A stretch of 64,000 bases of DNA from Sphingomonas xanthus (GCF_007998985.1 NZ_CP041659.1:806001-870000), one strand, 5' to 3'; counted from the first letter of the stretch, positions 37,699 to 47,618 are shown. Notes: generated from the sequence alone by a model not told the origin. Made by a program: numbers and translations.

Positions 37699-38487
37699 AT
37701 GGACGAGATGGAGTCGGACGGCGTGATGACGGTCGCCCAGCGACTTCGCGAAGCTCGCGAAACGCTCGGCTTGTCGATCGAGGACATTGCTGCCCAGACC
37801 CGCATTCCGACCCGCCATCTTGCCAGCCTGGAGGCGGGCGAATGGAGCAAGCTTCCCGCGGCAACCTATTCGGTCGGCTTCGCCAAAAGCTATGCGGCGG
37901 CGGTCGGCCTCGACCGAAGCGAGATCGGCGACCAGCTCCGTGCCGAAATGGGCGGCGTGGGACCGGTCACCGCTGCGCCCGAGGTTTTCGAAGCGGCCGA
38001 CCCGGCGCGAACCATGCCCAAGGGGCTGGTGTTCGGGGCGCTGGCGGTGCTGTTGCTCGTCGTCCTGGGACTGACCTGGCTCAACAACCGTTCGCTCCGG
38101 CCCGACGAGGCGGCAACGCCTCCCGCAAACGAACCGGCGATCGCCGGCAATGGGGCGGCACCCGTCGCCGAGCCAGTGGCCGCCGGCCCGGTCGTGCTGA
38201 CGGCCAATGACGCGGTTTGGATCGAGGTCAAGGACGGGGAGGTCGTGCTGAAACAGGGCGAGCTTGCCGCCGGCCAAAGCTATGAAGTTCCGGCCAATGC
38301 CGCCGCGCCGCTGCTGACTACCGGCAAGCCCGAGGCGCTGCGGATTTCGGTGGGGACCGCAAACGCGCCGCCGATCGGCCCGGCCGGCCAGCGCGTTTCG
38401 GGAGTAAGCCTTCGGGCGAAGGACCTGATGCAGCCCGCGTCGGCCACGGACGGGCCCGCCGCTGCACCGGTCCCGGCATCCGAGTAA
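37699..38487 (+). CDS. RodZ-like helix-turn-helix membrane protein (HTH_25 + DUF4115)
   Basis: A 262-residue bitopic protein. The N-terminal Xre-like helix-turn-helix (AQRLREARETLGLSIEDIAA and RIPTRHLASLEAGEWSKLPA) is followed by one membrane helix (about 114-132, LVFGALAVLLLVVLGLTWL), a P/A-rich linker and a small beta domain (about 180-245, DAVWIEVKDGEVVLKQG) of DUF4115 type. RodZ links MreB to the cell wall machinery; alphaproteobacterial forms may also act otherwise. ATG 37699 with GGGGGACAG before it was chosen over 37672. Confidence 0.85.
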   Translation: MDEMESDGVMTVAQRLREARETLGLSIEDIAAQTRIPTRHLASLEAGEWSKLPAATYSVGFAKSYAAAVGLDRSEIGDQLRAEMGGVGPVTAAPEVFEAADPARTMPKGLVFGALAVLLLVVLGLTWLNNRSLRPDEAATPPANEPAIAGNGAAPVAEPVAAGPVVLTANDAVWIEVKDGEVVLKQGELAAGQSYEVPANAAAPLLTTGKPEALRISVGTANAPPIGPAGQRVSGVSLRAKDLMQPASATDGPAAAPVPASE

Positions 38488-38553
38488 TTCATCCGCGAGA
38501 CAGCTGCGCAGGGCCAGTCTCCCGTTGCAACCATGAATCAATCGAGGAACATC

Positions 38554-39444
38554 ATGCGTTTTCGTGCCGTCATCCCCGTCGCTGCCCTTGCCGTTCTGGC
38601 CCTGACGCCAGCTGAAGCGCAGCGCCGCCAGCCGACCCCCGAACAGCGGATCGACCGGCTAGAAAAACAGGTGCGGCAGGTCCAGCGCCAGGTGTTCCCC
38701 AAGGGGCAGCCCGCCGACACCGCGGGGCTCGTCGACGATCCCGCCGCCACCCAGCAGGCGGTCAGCGCACTGGTCAGCCGGATCGACTCGGTCGAGCGCC
38801 AGCTCGCCGACATCGTTCGCCAGGCTGAGGAAAATGCCCAGCGCGTCAGCGTGCTGGAAACCGACCTTGCCCGATTGCGCGCCGAACAGGATCAGCGCCT
38901 GCGCGCCATCGAGAACAATACCAGCGGCCGCGGGGACGCGGGCGAGCAGCCGGCCGATGATTTCGAAGCGCCTCCTCCCGCGCCCCAACCCAAGGTCGAG
39001 CGGTCCCGGGCCGACGCAGCGCCGACCCCCGTGGCATTGACCGGCAATGCCGATGTCGACGCCGAAGCCGCCTATGATGCCGGCTACCGGCTGTGGACCG
39101 CGGGCAAATTCGACCAGGCGATCGCCGCGCTTAATGACATGGCCAAGAAATATCCAAACCATCGCCGGGTCAGCTGGGCTCATAATCTTGCCGGCCGGGC
39201 CCTGCTCGACAAGGGTCAGCCGCGCGCTGCCGCCGAGGCGTTGCTGGCCAACTATCGCCGCGACCCCAAGGGCGAACGCGCCCAAGACAGCCTGTTCTAT
39301 CTCGGTCAGGCGCTGGTGAAGCTGGGCCAGTCGAGCCAGGCCTGCAAAGCCTATGCGGAACTCGAAGACGTCTACGGCGGCAACTTGCGCGCGCAGCTGA
39401 AGGCTTCGCTGCCGGCTGCCAAGGCCCAGGCCAAGTGCAGCTGA
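38554..39444 (+). CDS. cpoB: Cell division coordinator CpoB (YbgF), TPR protein
   Basis: A 296-residue periplasmic protein of the Tol-Pal system. It has a signal peptide (MRFRAVIPVAALAVLALTPAEA), a trimerising coiled coil (about 25-125, QRIDRLEKQVRQVQRQV and VERQLADIVRQAEENAQRVS), a linker and TPR repeats (about 180-290, AAYDAGYRLWTAGKFDQAI). GAGG six bases before ATG 38554 decides the start over 38533. CpoB couples outer-membrane constriction to septal wall synthesis. The cpoB-tilS-ftsH order is typical of the class. Confidence 0.93.
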   Translation: MRFRAVIPVAALAVLALTPAEAQRRQPTPEQRIDRLEKQVRQVQRQVFPKGQPADTAGLVDDPAATQQAVSALVSRIDSVERQLADIVRQAEENAQRVSVLETDLARLRAEQDQRLRAIENNTSGRGDAGEQPADDFEAPPPAPQPKVERSRADAAPTPVALTGNADVDAEAAYDAGYRLWTAGKFDQAIAALNDMAKKYPNHRRVSWAHNLAGRALLDKGQPRAAAEALLANYRRDPKGERAQDSLFYLGQALVKLGQSSQACKAYAELEDVYGGNLRAQLKASLPAAKAQAKCS

Positions 39445-39480
39445 GCTTCACCTGATTTTCGCCCCGGCCTAAGCTGGGGA

Positions 39481-40440
39481 ATGGACTCCGCGCCACAACC
39501 TTCCGCGATCGAGCGATTCGCCGCTGGCCTGGATTCGCTGGTCGCGCCGGCCAGCCGCATCGGCGTCGCCGTGTCCGGGGGACCGGACAGCTTGGCGCTG
39601 CTGCTGCTCGCGGCGGCGGCACGACCCGGGAAGGTGGCCGCAGCAACCGTCGATCATGGCCTTCGCCCCGAGAGCGTCGAGGAGGCGGCAATGGTGGCCG
39701 AGTTGTGCGAGCGGCTGGGCATCCCGCATGCCACGCTGAATGCCGACTGGACCCGGGCGCCCACGTCGAACCAACAGGCGGTCGCCCGGGCGATGCGCTA
39801 CCGGCTGCTCGACCAATGGGCGAGGTGGGACGGGCTTGCAGCGATCGCCACCGCGCACCACGCCGACGACCAGGCGGAGACGCTGTTGATGCGGCTTGCC
39901 CGGGGGTCGGGGGTAAGAGGTCTTGGCGGCAGCCGCGCGAGCCGATCGCTGAGTGAGGAGGTGCTGCTGGTCCGCCCCTTGCTCGAATGGCGCAAGGCCG
40001 AGCTGGTCACGATCGTCGCGCGGGCGGGGATCGCGGCATTCGATGATCCCTCCAACCATGACCCGCGCCACGATCGCAGCCGATTTCGCGTGCTGTTGGC
40101 CGCCGCCGACTGGATCGATCCGGCGCGAATCTCGGCCAGCGCGTCTGCCCTGCGCGACGCCGATGAGGCGCTCGACTGGGCGCTCGCCCCGCTGATCGCC
40201 AGCCGGATCAGCCCGTGCGAAGGGGGCATCCTGGTTGAACCGACCGACCTTCCCCGCGAACTCCAGCGCCGGCTGCTGCTCGCCGCATTTGGCGAACTGG
40301 GCGTCTCCGCGCCACGCGGTCCGGAATTGATGCGCGCGCTCGCAGCCCTTAACGCGGGACAGGCCGTCACGCTCTCGGGGCTCAAGCTTGAAGGCGGTCC
40401 GCAGTGGCGTCTATCCCCGGAGCCGCCGCGGCGCCACTGA
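39481..40440 (+). CDS. tilS: tRNA(Ile)-lysidine synthetase TilS
   Basis: A 319-residue enzyme that makes lysidine at the CAU anticodon of tRNA-Ile2, an essential step for reading AUA. The PP-loop is VAVSGGPDSLALLLLAAAA, followed by TVDHGLRPESVEEA and HHADDQAETLLMRLARGSG. The C-terminal domain is short, as in other alphaproteobacteria. It lies between cpoB and ftsH. Confidence 0.95.
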   Translation: MDSAPQPSAIERFAAGLDSLVAPASRIGVAVSGGPDSLALLLLAAAARPGKVAAATVDHGLRPESVEEAAMVAELCERLGIPHATLNADWTRAPTSNQQAVARAMRYRLLDQWARWDGLAAIATAHHADDQAETLLMRLARGSGVRGLGGSRASRSLSEEVLLVRPLLEWRKAELVTIVARAGIAAFDDPSNHDPRHDRSRFRVLLAAADWIDPARISASASALRDADEALDWALAPLIASRISPCEGGILVEPTDLPRELQRRLLLAAFGELGVSAPRGPELMRALAALNAGQAVTLSGLKLEGGPQWRLSPEPPRRH

Positions 40441-40460
40441 CCGGCCGGCCGCTCGTTCCA

Positions 40461-40488
40461 TTGTCATTAAGGGCAATGCGCCTATCTT
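40461..40488 (+). promoter_or_regulatory. Probable promoter of ftsH
   Basis: TTGTCA (40461-40466) and TATCTT (40483-40488) are separated by 16 bases, ending 27 bases before the ftsH start. Confidence 0.5.
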
Positions 40489-40514
40489 AGCGGTCTCACC
40501 AAAGGAATCGATAC

Positions 40515-42473
40515 GTGGACGACGACAAGCGTAACCCGAAGAAGCCCGGCAACACCTGGACCAAGTCCCTGCTGATTTGGGTCGGGATCATTTTCGGCCT
40601 GGTGCTGTTCGTGCGCGCGTTCGACACCAGCAATGCGACACCGGGCGAACCGCTCGCTTATTCCGACTTCGTCCGACAGGCCGACGAAGGCAATGTCCAG
40701 TCCGCGACCATCGCCACCTCCTCGGTCGGCAATGTCTCGATCAGCGGCAAGATGGCCGACGGCAAGGCGTTCCGAACGGTCGCCCCGCCCAACAGCGATG
40801 TCGCCGACCGGCTTGTGGCAAAGGGCATCGGCGTTTCGGTGAAGGCCGAGGAACAGTCTAGCGTCTGGATGATCCTCCTTTACCAGTCGCTGCCGTTCCT
40901 GCTGATCCTTGGCATCAGTTTCTTCGTCATGCGCCAGATGCAGAAGAATGCAGGCGGCGGGGCGATGGGCTTCGGCAAAAGCCGCGCGCGCATGCTGACG
41001 GAAAAGCAGGGCCGGGTGACCTTCGCCGACGTTGCCGGGATCGACGAAGCGCGCGAAGAGCTTCAGGAAATTGTCGAATATCTGAAGGATCCGGGCAAGT
41101 TCGCGCGCCTTGGCGGCAAGATCCCCAAGGGCGCACTGCTCGTCGGTTCGCCCGGAACCGGCAAGACGCTGCTCGCCCGCGCCATCGCCGGCGAGGCGGG
41201 CGTGCCGTTTTTCACCATCTCGGGCTCGGATTTCGTCGAAATGTTCGTCGGCGTCGGCGCCAGCCGGGTCCGCGACATGTTCGACCAAGCCAAGAAGTCG
41301 GCGCCCTGCATCGTCTTCATCGATGAAATCGACGCCGTCGGCAGGCATCGCGGCGCCGGCCTGGGCAACGGCAATGACGAGCGGGAGCAGACGCTGAACC
41401 AACTGCTCGTCGAGATGGACGGGTTCGAGGCCAATGAGGGCATCATCATCATCGCGGCGACCAACCGCCCCGACGTGCTTGACCCCGCGCTTCTCCGCCC
41501 GGGTCGGTTCGACCGCCAGGTCGTCGTGCCGCGCCCGGATATCGACGGCCGCGAGCAGATCCTCGGCGTCCATATGAAGAAAGTCCCGCTGGCGCCCGAC
41601 GTCGACCCCCGCGTGATCGCCCGGGGGACACCCGGCTTTTCCGGTGCCGACCTTGCCAATCTCGTCAACGAGGCCGCGCTGCTTGCTGCCCGCAAGGGCA
41701 AGCGACTGGTCGCCATGCAGGAATTCGAGGAGGCCAAGGACAAGGTGCTGATGGGCACCGAGCGCAAGTCGATGGTGATGACCGAGGACGAAAAGAAGAT
41801 GACCGCCTATCATGAGGCCGGTCACGCGATCGTCGCCCTGCACGAACCGGCTTCCGATCCGATCCACAAGGCGACGATCATCCCGCGCGGCCGCGCGCTA
41901 GGCATGGTCATGCGCCTGCCCGAACGCGACAGCTACAGCTACCATCGCGACAAGATGTACGCGAACCTCGCCGTGGCCATGGGCGGACGCGTCGCGGAAG
42001 AAGTGATCTTCGGCTACGACAAGGTATCATCCGGCGCGTCCTCGGACATCAGCTATGCGACCGGCCTTGCCCGCGACATGGTCACCCGCTGGGGCATGTC
42101 AGACAAGCTTGGACCCCTGCAATATGCCGAGGCCGACGAGGAAGTGTTCCTCGGCTATTCGGTCAACCGGCAGAAGAACATGTCGAACGAGACCGCTCAG
42201 GCGATCGATCAGGAGATCCGCCGGATCGTCGAGGTCGGCTATGACCGGGCCAAGCAGCTGCTCGAGGAAAATCGCACGGAGCTGGAGACTTTGGCCCAGG
42301 CCTTGCTCGAATATGAGACGCTGTCGGGCGACGAGATCAAGACACTGCTTGAGGGCGGGACGATCGACCGCGGTTCTTCGTCAAAGCCGTCGATCCCTAC
42401 GGCCGGCTCGTCGATCCCCAAATCCAAGCGGCCCAAGCCGGGAATTGGCGGCGCGGCCCCCGCGGGCGCCTGA
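40515..42473 (+). CDS. ftsH: ATP-dependent zinc metalloprotease FtsH
   Basis: A 652-residue membrane AAA+ protease that removes misfolded membrane proteins and regulators. Two membrane helices flank a periplasmic domain (about 18-33 and 117-138). Walker A is GSPGTGKT (211-218), Walker B is [15 protein letters not shown] is [13 protein letters not shown], and the zinc site is [10 protein letters not shown] (HEAGH). Start is GTG 40515, with AAAGGA before it. The C-terminal tail is S/P/K-rich. Confidence 0.98.
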   Translation: MDDDKRNPKKPGNTWTKSLLIWVGIIFGLVLFVRAFDTSNATPGEPLAYSDFVRQADEGNVQSATIATSSVGNVSISGKMADGKAFRTVAPPNSDVADRLVAKGIGVSVKAEEQSSVWMILLYQSLPFLLILGISFFVMRQMQKNAGGGAMGFGKSRARMLTEKQGRVTFADVAGIDEAREELQEIVEYLKDPGKFARLGGKIPKGALLVGSPGTGKTLLARAIAGEAGVPFFTISGSDFVEMFVGVGASRVRDMFDQAKKSAPCIVFIDEIDAVGRHRGAGLGNGNDEREQTLNQLLVEMDGFEANEGIIIIAATNRPDVLDPALLRPGRFDRQVVVPRPDIDGREQILGVHMKKVPLAPDVDPRVIARGTPGFSGADLANLVNEAALLAARKGKRLVAMQEFEEAKDKVLMGTERKSMVMTEDEKKMTAYHEAGHAIVALHEPASDPIHKATIIPRGRALGMVMRLPERDSYSYHRDKMYANLAVAMGGRVAEEVIFGYDKVSSGASSDISYATGLARDMVTRWGMSDKLGPLQYAEADEEVFLGYSVNRQKNMSNETAQAIDQEIRRIVEVGYDRAKQLLEENRTELETLAQALLEYETLSGDEIKTLLEGGTIDRGSSSKPSIPTAGSSIPKSKRPKPGIGGAAPAGA

Positions 42474-42535
42474 ACCACGTTTCGGCACGGGCGGCCCACT
42501 TACGCCGCCGCGTCGGGGCGTGCTAGCAGTCCTGG

Positions 42536-43147
42536 ATGCGGCGCATCGGTCTCCTCGGCGGCAGCTTTAATCCGGCTCATCGTGGACATCGGCGGATGAG
42601 TCTCGCCGCGATTGAGGCGCTCCGCCTCGATGAAGTCTGGTGGCTGGTCTCGCCCCGCAACCCGCTCAAGCCCGATCATGGCATGGCTCCCTATGCCGCC
42701 AGGCTCGCGTCGGCTCGGGAAATGGCACGCCGAAGCCGAATCGCGGTCAGCGATTTCGAGGCGCGAGAGGGCACCCGCTATACCGTTGATACGCTGGAAA
42801 AATTGCTCCAGCGCTGGCCGAGGGACCGGTTCATCTGGCTGATGGGTGAAGATACTGTTGCGCAATTCCACCAGTGGAAGGACTGGCGGCGACTGGCGCG
42901 CATGGTCCCGATTGCGGTGCTTTCCCGGCCCGGCTATGATGACGATGCCCGCGCGGCGCGCGCGATGGGCTGGCTTCGGCGGTTTGTCCGGCCGCGTGGC
43001 CAGACTCGGAATTGGACGGATTGGAGTGCACCGGCGATTATTTTCCTTCGCCTGCCCCCCGACCAAAGCTCTGCCACCCGCTTGCGCGCGCTTGAACCCG
43101 ACTGGCATCACCGCTTCGCTGTGAAGCATCAACGCCGTCATCGCTGA
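42536..43147 (+). CDS. nadD: Nicotinate-nucleotide adenylyltransferase NadD
   Basis: A 203-residue enzyme that makes nicotinate adenine dinucleotide in NAD synthesis. The nucleotidyltransferase motif is LLGGSFNPAHRGHRRMS, with LVSPRNPLKP and WLMGEDTVAQFHQWKDW typical of bacterial NadD; the ISSTxxR motif reads DQSSATRLR. It heads the nadD-rsfS-rlmH-envC-ctpA group that is common in alphaproteobacteria. Confidence 0.95.
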   Translation: MRRIGLLGGSFNPAHRGHRRMSLAAIEALRLDEVWWLVSPRNPLKPDHGMAPYAARLASAREMARRSRIAVSDFEAREGTRYTVDTLEKLLQRWPRDRFIWLMGEDTVAQFHQWKDWRRLARMVPIAVLSRPGYDDDARAARAMGWLRRFVRPRGQTRNWTDWSAPAIIFLRLPPDQSSATRLRALEPDWHHRFAVKHQRRHR

Positions 43148-43160
43148 CGAAGGAGTCCCA

Positions 43161-43559
43161 TTGGCTGATCCCGTTACCGCGTCCGCCACATCGTCCGAAC
43201 CGGTTGATGTCACGGCGCTGCACAAGCTTGTCATGCAGTCGCTCGATGACGACCAGGCCGTCGAGGTGATAACCATCCCGCTGGCCGGAAAGTCGTCGAT
43301 CGCCGATCATATGGTGATCGCCTCGGGCCGCTCGTCCCGCCAGGTGGCGTCGATGGCCAACAAACTGGCCGAGAAGATCAAGCAGCAGTTCGGCCGGATC
43401 GTCCGGATCGAGGGTCTGCCGGTCGCCGACTGGGTGCTGGTCGATGCCGATGACGTGATCATCCATCTATTCCGTCCCGAGGTGCGCACCTTCTATAATC
43501 TTGAGCGGATGTGGGCGTTCGGCGACGAGTCCGCGCCCAAGGCCGCGCCAGGCGCCTGA
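43161..43559 (+). CDS. rsfS: Ribosome silencing factor RsfS
   Basis: A 132-residue protein that binds ribosomal protein uL14 and blocks subunit joining when nutrients are low. The core DDDQAVEVITIPLAGKSSIA, DHMVIASGRSSRQV and WVLVDADDVIIHLF is diagnostic. The start is TTG 43161, supported by GAAGGAG seven bases before; no ATG fits. It lies 13 bases after nadD. Confidence 0.95.
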   Translation: MADPVTASATSSEPVDVTALHKLVMQSLDDDQAVEVITIPLAGKSSIADHMVIASGRSSRQVASMANKLAEKIKQQFGRIVRIEGLPVADWVLVDADDVIIHLFRPEVRTFYNLERMWAFGDESAPKAAPGA

Positions 43560-43570
43560 ACCGGGCGCGC

Positions 43571-43993
43571 GTGCTGCTGCACATCATTGCGCGCGGGAAG
43601 ATTGGCCGCTCCGCCGAAGCGGAACTGACGGAACGCTATCTCAAGCGTATCGCCTGGAAAACCAGGGTAACTGAACTGCCGGATCGCGGCGGACGGGTTC
43701 CCGACCCTGCGGCCAATGCCGTCACCATCGTTCTCGACGAGCGCGGCAAGCCGCTGTCCTCGGTCGCTTTCGCCAAGCTGCTTGAGGGCTGGCGCGATAC
43801 AGGCCGGCGCGAGGCGCGGTTTCTGATCGGCGCCGCCGACGGCCATGAAGAGCAGCTTCGAGACAAGGCCGACCTGCTGATGTCGTTCGGTCCCGCGACT
43901 TGGCCGCACATGCTGGCCCGCGCCATGCTCGCCGAGCAATTGTTCCGGGCGGTCAGCATTCTCGACAATCATCCATATCATCGCGACGGATGA
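43571..43993 (+). CDS. rlmH: 23S rRNA pseudouridine-1915 N3-methyltransferase RlmH
   Basis: A 140-residue SPOUT enzyme acting on helix 69 of the large subunit. GTG 43571 gives the usual start (VLLHIIARGKIGRSAEAEL). The knot region is FLIGAADGHEEQLRDKADLL, SFGPATWPHMLARAMLAEQL and the end DNHPYHRDG. Its stop overlaps the next start as ATGA. Confidence 0.95.
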   Translation: MLLHIIARGKIGRSAEAELTERYLKRIAWKTRVTELPDRGGRVPDPAANAVTIVLDERGKPLSSVAFAKLLEGWRDTGRREARFLIGAADGHEEQLRDKADLLMSFGPATWPHMLARAMLAEQLFRAVSILDNHPYHRDG

Positions 43994-45171
43994 TCGACCG
44001 CCCGCTTCTCCTGCTGCTTGGCGCCGCGTTGGCCGCGATGAGCGGACCCGTGAGGCCGCTCGCGCCAAGTGCCGACCAGGCGCTCAACGTTGCCCGCGCG
44101 GAAGCAGCCCGCGCGGCCCGGCGACTGGTGGCGGTCGAGGCCGAGACGGCCAAGGCGGAGACCGAAGTCGCCCGCCTCAGCGCCGAGCGGGCCGCCGGAG
44201 CCGCGGCGATCGAGGATGCCGAGGCACGGATCAGCGAGGCACAGGCCCGCTTTCGCCTAGCCAGAGCGCAGGTCGCGCTCGGCGAGCGCCGGCTTTTCCG
44301 GCGGCGCGCGCCGCTGGCGTCCCTAATCGCGGGCCTAGCGACGATGGGGCGGCAGCCGCCGCTACTTTCGCTGGCCGACCGGGGCTCGGTCGATGAGCTT
44401 GTCCGGATGCGCGCTCTGCTCGATGCGACAATGCCGGTGATCGAGCAGCGCAGTGCCGCCCTTCGCCAGGAACTGGAGCGGCGGCAGGCCAGGATGATCG
44501 AGGCTCGGGAGGCGCGGGCCGATGTTGAGCGGGTACGCAACCTTTTGGCCGAGCGACAGCGGCAGTTCGCCGCGTTGGAGGCCAGGGCCGGCGCTCGGTC
44601 CGCACGACTTTTGAGCGAGACCATTGGCGCGGGCGACCGGCTTCTTGCCACCCAGGAACAGCTGGCCGAGGCAGGAAATGACGCCGCAGCGCGCCGCTCG
44701 GCGCTTCGCAGCGCTGAAGCGTTGGCCAAGCTGAGTTTCGCGCCGGCCAGGCCGATGCGCGGCGATTCGGGACTCCCGCCACTCGATTTCGCCTACAGCC
44801 TTCCCGTCGATGCGCCGCTTGAAGATGGGCTCGGCTCGATCAGCGACGCGGGCATCGCCTCGCGCGGGCTGCATATGGCAACCCGCCGGGGCACCATGGT
44901 CCGGGTACCTGCGGACGGGACGATCCTGTTCGCGGCGCCCTACCGGGGCCATGACGGGGTGGTGATCATCGACCATGGCAAGGGCTGGACCAGCCTGCTT
45001 CTGGGAGTCGCCAGCGATCATCCCCGCGGCAGCAAGCTGGTGCGAGGGCAGCCGCTGGGCCGCACGCTCGGCCCGATCGGCGTCGAATTGCGGCAGGACG
45101 GACGGGCCGTTTCGCCTGCCTTCATCGCAGCTTCATCTCCGCCGCTGTCAAATGGCGCCAACAACCGCTAA
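43990..45171 (+). CDS. EnvC-like murein hydrolase activator (degenerate M23 domain)
   Basis: A 393-residue periplasmic protein. After a signal-like start (MIDRPLLLLLGAALAAMSGP) there is a long alanine- and arginine-rich coiled coil (about 25-260) and a LytM/M23-type domain (about 290-380, RGTMVRVPADGTILFAAPYR, VIIDHGKGWTSLLLGV). The H-x-x-x-D and H-x-H metal ligands are not visible: the usual YAHL region reads SLLLGV. EnvC of E. coli is likewise inactive and switches on amidases, so the same activator role is likely. ATGA overlap with rlmH. Confidence 0.88.
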   Translation: MIDRPLLLLLGAALAAMSGPVRPLAPSADQALNVARAEAARAARRLVAVEAETAKAETEVARLSAERAAGAAAIEDAEARISEAQARFRLARAQVALGERRLFRRRAPLASLIAGLATMGRQPPLLSLADRGSVDELVRMRALLDATMPVIEQRSAALRQELERRQARMIEAREARADVERVRNLLAERQRQFAALEARAGARSARLLSETIGAGDRLLATQEQLAEAGNDAAARRSALRSAEALAKLSFAPARPMRGDSGLPPLDFAYSLPVDAPLEDGLGSISDAGIASRGLHMATRRGTMVRVPADGTILFAAPYRGHDGVVIIDHGKGWTSLLLGVASDHPRGSKLVRGQPLGRTLGPIGVELRQDGRAVSPAFIAASSPPLSNGANNR

Positions 45172-45202
45172 TCTGCCGGGCGACAAAGACAGGAACAAAG
45201 TA

Positions 45203-46537
45203 ATGCAACGCCTCGCCAAGCTACTTCCGCCTCTCGCGCTGGTGGGCGCGCTCGCCTTGGTACCGGTCACGACGACGGCGATGGCCGCCGCGGAATCGAG
45301 CACCCAGAAAGAGCTGGAAACCTTCTTCGGCGTGTTCGAACGGGTTCGCGCCAATTATGTTGACAAGGTCGACGACCATACGCTGATCAAGGGCGCGATC
45401 GACGGGATGCTTGCCGCGCTCGATCCGCACAGCAGTTACGCCGAGGCTTCCGATTTCGTCCAGCTGCGCACCACCACCGAAGGCAATTACGGCGGATTGG
45501 GGATCAGCGTATCGACCGAAGACGGGGCGGTGAAGGTGATTACCGCGACCGAGGATACGCCCGCGGACCGCGCTGGGATCAAGCCGGGTGATTACATCAC
45601 CCATATCAATGGCGAATTTCTCTACGGCTTTACGCTGGATGAGGCGGTCGAGAAGATGCGGGGCCGTCCCGGCACCGCGGTCAAGCTGACGATTGTCCGG
45701 CCGGGCCGCGACAAGCCGCTTGACCTGTCGCTGGTCCGCGAACGGATTGAACTCAAGCCGGTCAAGTGGGAGGTCAAGGACAATGTCGGCATCGTCAACG
45801 TCAACGGCTTTTCCGCCAACACCGGCGCGCTTACCCGTGAGGCGCTGGTAAGCATCGACAAGGCGACCGGCGGCAGGGCCCTGGGCTATATCGTCGACCT
45901 GCGCTCCAACCCGGGCGGGCTGCTCGACCAGGCCATCGAGGTTAGCGACGCGTTCCTCGAACAGGGAGAAATCGTCTCCGAACGCGGGCGCGAACCCAAC
46001 GACATCGAACGATTTTACGCGAAGCCCGGCGACCTGACCAAGGGCAAGCCGGTGATCGTGCTGGTCGACGCGGGCTCGGCATCGGCCGCCGAGATTGTCG
46101 CGGGCGCGCTTCAGGACCATCGCCGGGCAGTCGTCATGGGCGAACGCAGCTTCGGCAAGGGATCGGTGCAAAGCGTGATCCAGACAGGGCCGCAATCGGC
46201 ACTGCGACTGACCACCGCGCGCTATTACACCCCGTCGGGCAAGTCGGTTCAGGCGGGCGGGATCACCCCCGATATCAGCGTCCCGCAATTGAGCGACGAA
46301 GATTTCAAGACTCGCCGCGTGCTGCGCGAATCCGACCTTCGCCGCCATCTCGTCACTCAGGCGAAGATCAAGGACGAAGTGCTGGAAGACGATGAGCGGC
46401 CCGATCCGCGTTTTACTGCGACTGCGGCTGAACTTCAGAAGCAGGGCATCAAGGATTACCAGCTTCATTATGCGATCAATGCGCTGAAGCGGGCGGCGCC
46501 CCGGACCGTGAGCGTGGCCAAGACGGCGGGCCGCTGA
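45203..46537 (+). CDS. ctpA: C-terminal processing protease CtpA (S41 family)
   Basis: A 444-residue periplasmic serine protease with a signal peptide, a PDZ domain (about 95-170, GLGISVSTEDG and AGIKPGDYITHING) and the S41 core. The catalytic pair is S294 (GSASAAEIVAGAL) and K319 (GERSFGKGSVQ), 25 residues apart as in CtpB of Bacillus. It trims or degrades cell wall enzymes and may act on the EnvC-like neighbour's pathway. AGGA lies eight bases before ATG 45203. The stop shares a base with dsbB. Confidence 0.95.
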   Translation: MQRLAKLLPPLALVGALALVPVTTTAMAAAESSTQKELETFFGVFERVRANYVDKVDDHTLIKGAIDGMLAALDPHSSYAEASDFVQLRTTTEGNYGGLGISVSTEDGAVKVITATEDTPADRAGIKPGDYITHINGEFLYGFTLDEAVEKMRGRPGTAVKLTIVRPGRDKPLDLSLVRERIELKPVKWEVKDNVGIVNVNGFSANTGALTREALVSIDKATGGRALGYIVDLRSNPGGLLDQAIEVSDAFLEQGEIVSERGREPNDIERFYAKPGDLTKGKPVIVLVDAGSASAAEIVAGALQDHRRAVVMGERSFGKGSVQSVIQTGPQSALRLTTARYYTPSGKSVQAGGITPDISVPQLSDEDFKTRRVLRESDLRRHLVTQAKIKDEVLEDDERPDPRFTATAAELQKQGIKDYQLHYAINALKRAAPRTVSVAKTAGR

Positions 46538-47028
46538 TGCTGGCACCGCCCCCGCCGAATTATTTGGCTTTATTGCGGAAGGCCCGGCTCCTGGCCTTGC
46601 TCGTCCCCGGCGGACTGCTTGGAGGCGCGCTCTTCTCCCAGTATGTTGGCGGCCTCCATCCGTGCGAGATGTGCTATTGGCAGCGCTGGCCACATGCCGC
46701 GGCGATGGTCATGGCGATCTGGGCCTTGCTGTCGCCTGCCGCGACGGGCCGCGCCCGGATGCTGGTGCTTGGCGCCGCACTGGCGATCGCGCTGTCGGGC
46801 GCAATCGGGGTTTTCCATGCCGGGGTCGAAGCCGGCCTTTGGGAAGGCGTTACCAGCTGTACAGCGACGGCCGCCTCCAGCCTCGACGACATCCTCAACA
46901 CGCCGCTGATCCGCTGCGACCAGGTGCCATGGTCTTTCCTCGGCATTTCGATGGCCGGGTGGAACGCCATTTTGTCGCTTGGCGGCGCGACCATGATCGG
47001 CTGGCTTGCGCTGCGGAGGGCGACGTGA
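46537..47028 (+). CDS. dsbB: Disulfide bond formation protein DsbB
   Basis: A 163-residue inner-membrane quinone reductase that reoxidises DsbA. Four membrane helices can be seen; the first cysteine pair is C43-x-x-C46 (HPCEMCYWQRW) and the second is C108 and C127 (TSCTATA and IRCDQVPWSFLG). It starts within the ctpA stop (TGATG). The DsbA-like lipoprotein at 58349 may be one partner. Confidence 0.93.
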   Translation: MLAPPPPNYLALLRKARLLALLVPGGLLGGALFSQYVGGLHPCEMCYWQRWPHAAAMVMAIWALLSPAATGRARMLVLGAALAIALSGAIGVFHAGVEAGLWEGVTSCTATAASSLDDILNTPLIRCDQVPWSFLGISMAGWNAILSLGGATMIGWLALRRAT

Positions 47029-47564
47029 CCGGCGGCTGGCGACCGGGTGACAGGCGGCCCGATCGAGACGCGATGCTTCGCGTCAACCAAGCCGGCGAAT
47101 ATGGCGCAACGCGCATTTACGCGGGTCAGCTGGCCGTGCTCGGCCGCTCCTCACCGGCAGCGCACCAGATCGCACGCATGGCGGCGCAGGAAGAAAGCCA
47201 CCTTGCGCGCTTTAACCATCTCATGGCCGAGCGGCGGGTGCGTCCAACCGCGCTTCAGCCTTTGTGGAAAGTGGCCGGCTTCGCGCTTGGTGCGGCGACC
47301 GCGCTGATCAGCGAAAAGGCGGCAATGGCCTGCACCGACGCGGTCGAAACCGAGATCGACAGACATTATGCCGAGCAGCTTGCCGAGTTGGGCGAGGAGG
47401 ATCCGGAGCTTGCTGCGGATATCGCCCAGTTCCAGGCGGAAGAGCTGGAACATCGCGAAACCGCGCGTGAACATGGCGCACAAGACGCGGTCGGCTATCC
47501 GCTTCTGACTGCCGCGATCCGGGCCGGCTGCCGGGTCGCGATCGAACTGTCCAAACGTATCTAA
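47025..47564 (+). CDS. coq7: Demethoxyubiquinone hydroxylase COQ7
   Basis: A 179-residue di-iron hydroxylase of ubiquinone synthesis. Iron ligands are in VNQAGEYGATRIY, AAQEESHLARF and FQAEELEHRETAREH (E, ExxH, E, ExxH pattern). GTG 47025 overlaps the dsbB stop (GTGA) and has CGGAGGGC before it. A later ATG at residue 17 would also begin a family-like protein. Confidence 0.95.
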   Translation: MTGGWRPGDRRPDRDAMLRVNQAGEYGATRIYAGQLAVLGRSSPAAHQIARMAAQEESHLARFNHLMAERRVRPTALQPLWKVAGFALGAATALISEKAAMACTDAVETEIDRHYAEQLAELGEEDPELAADIAQFQAEELEHRETAREHGAQDAVGYPLLTAAIRAGCRVAIELSKRI

Positions 47565-47618
47565 GGGAACCGGGAGCGCGGCTCGACCGCTTTGCCCCTG
47601 ATAAAGGAAGCGTAACCG

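Noticed and set aside
45221-46693. 490-codon minus-strand frame over ctpA and dsbB
   Set aside because: It is antisense to two certain genes whose catalytic motifs are intact.
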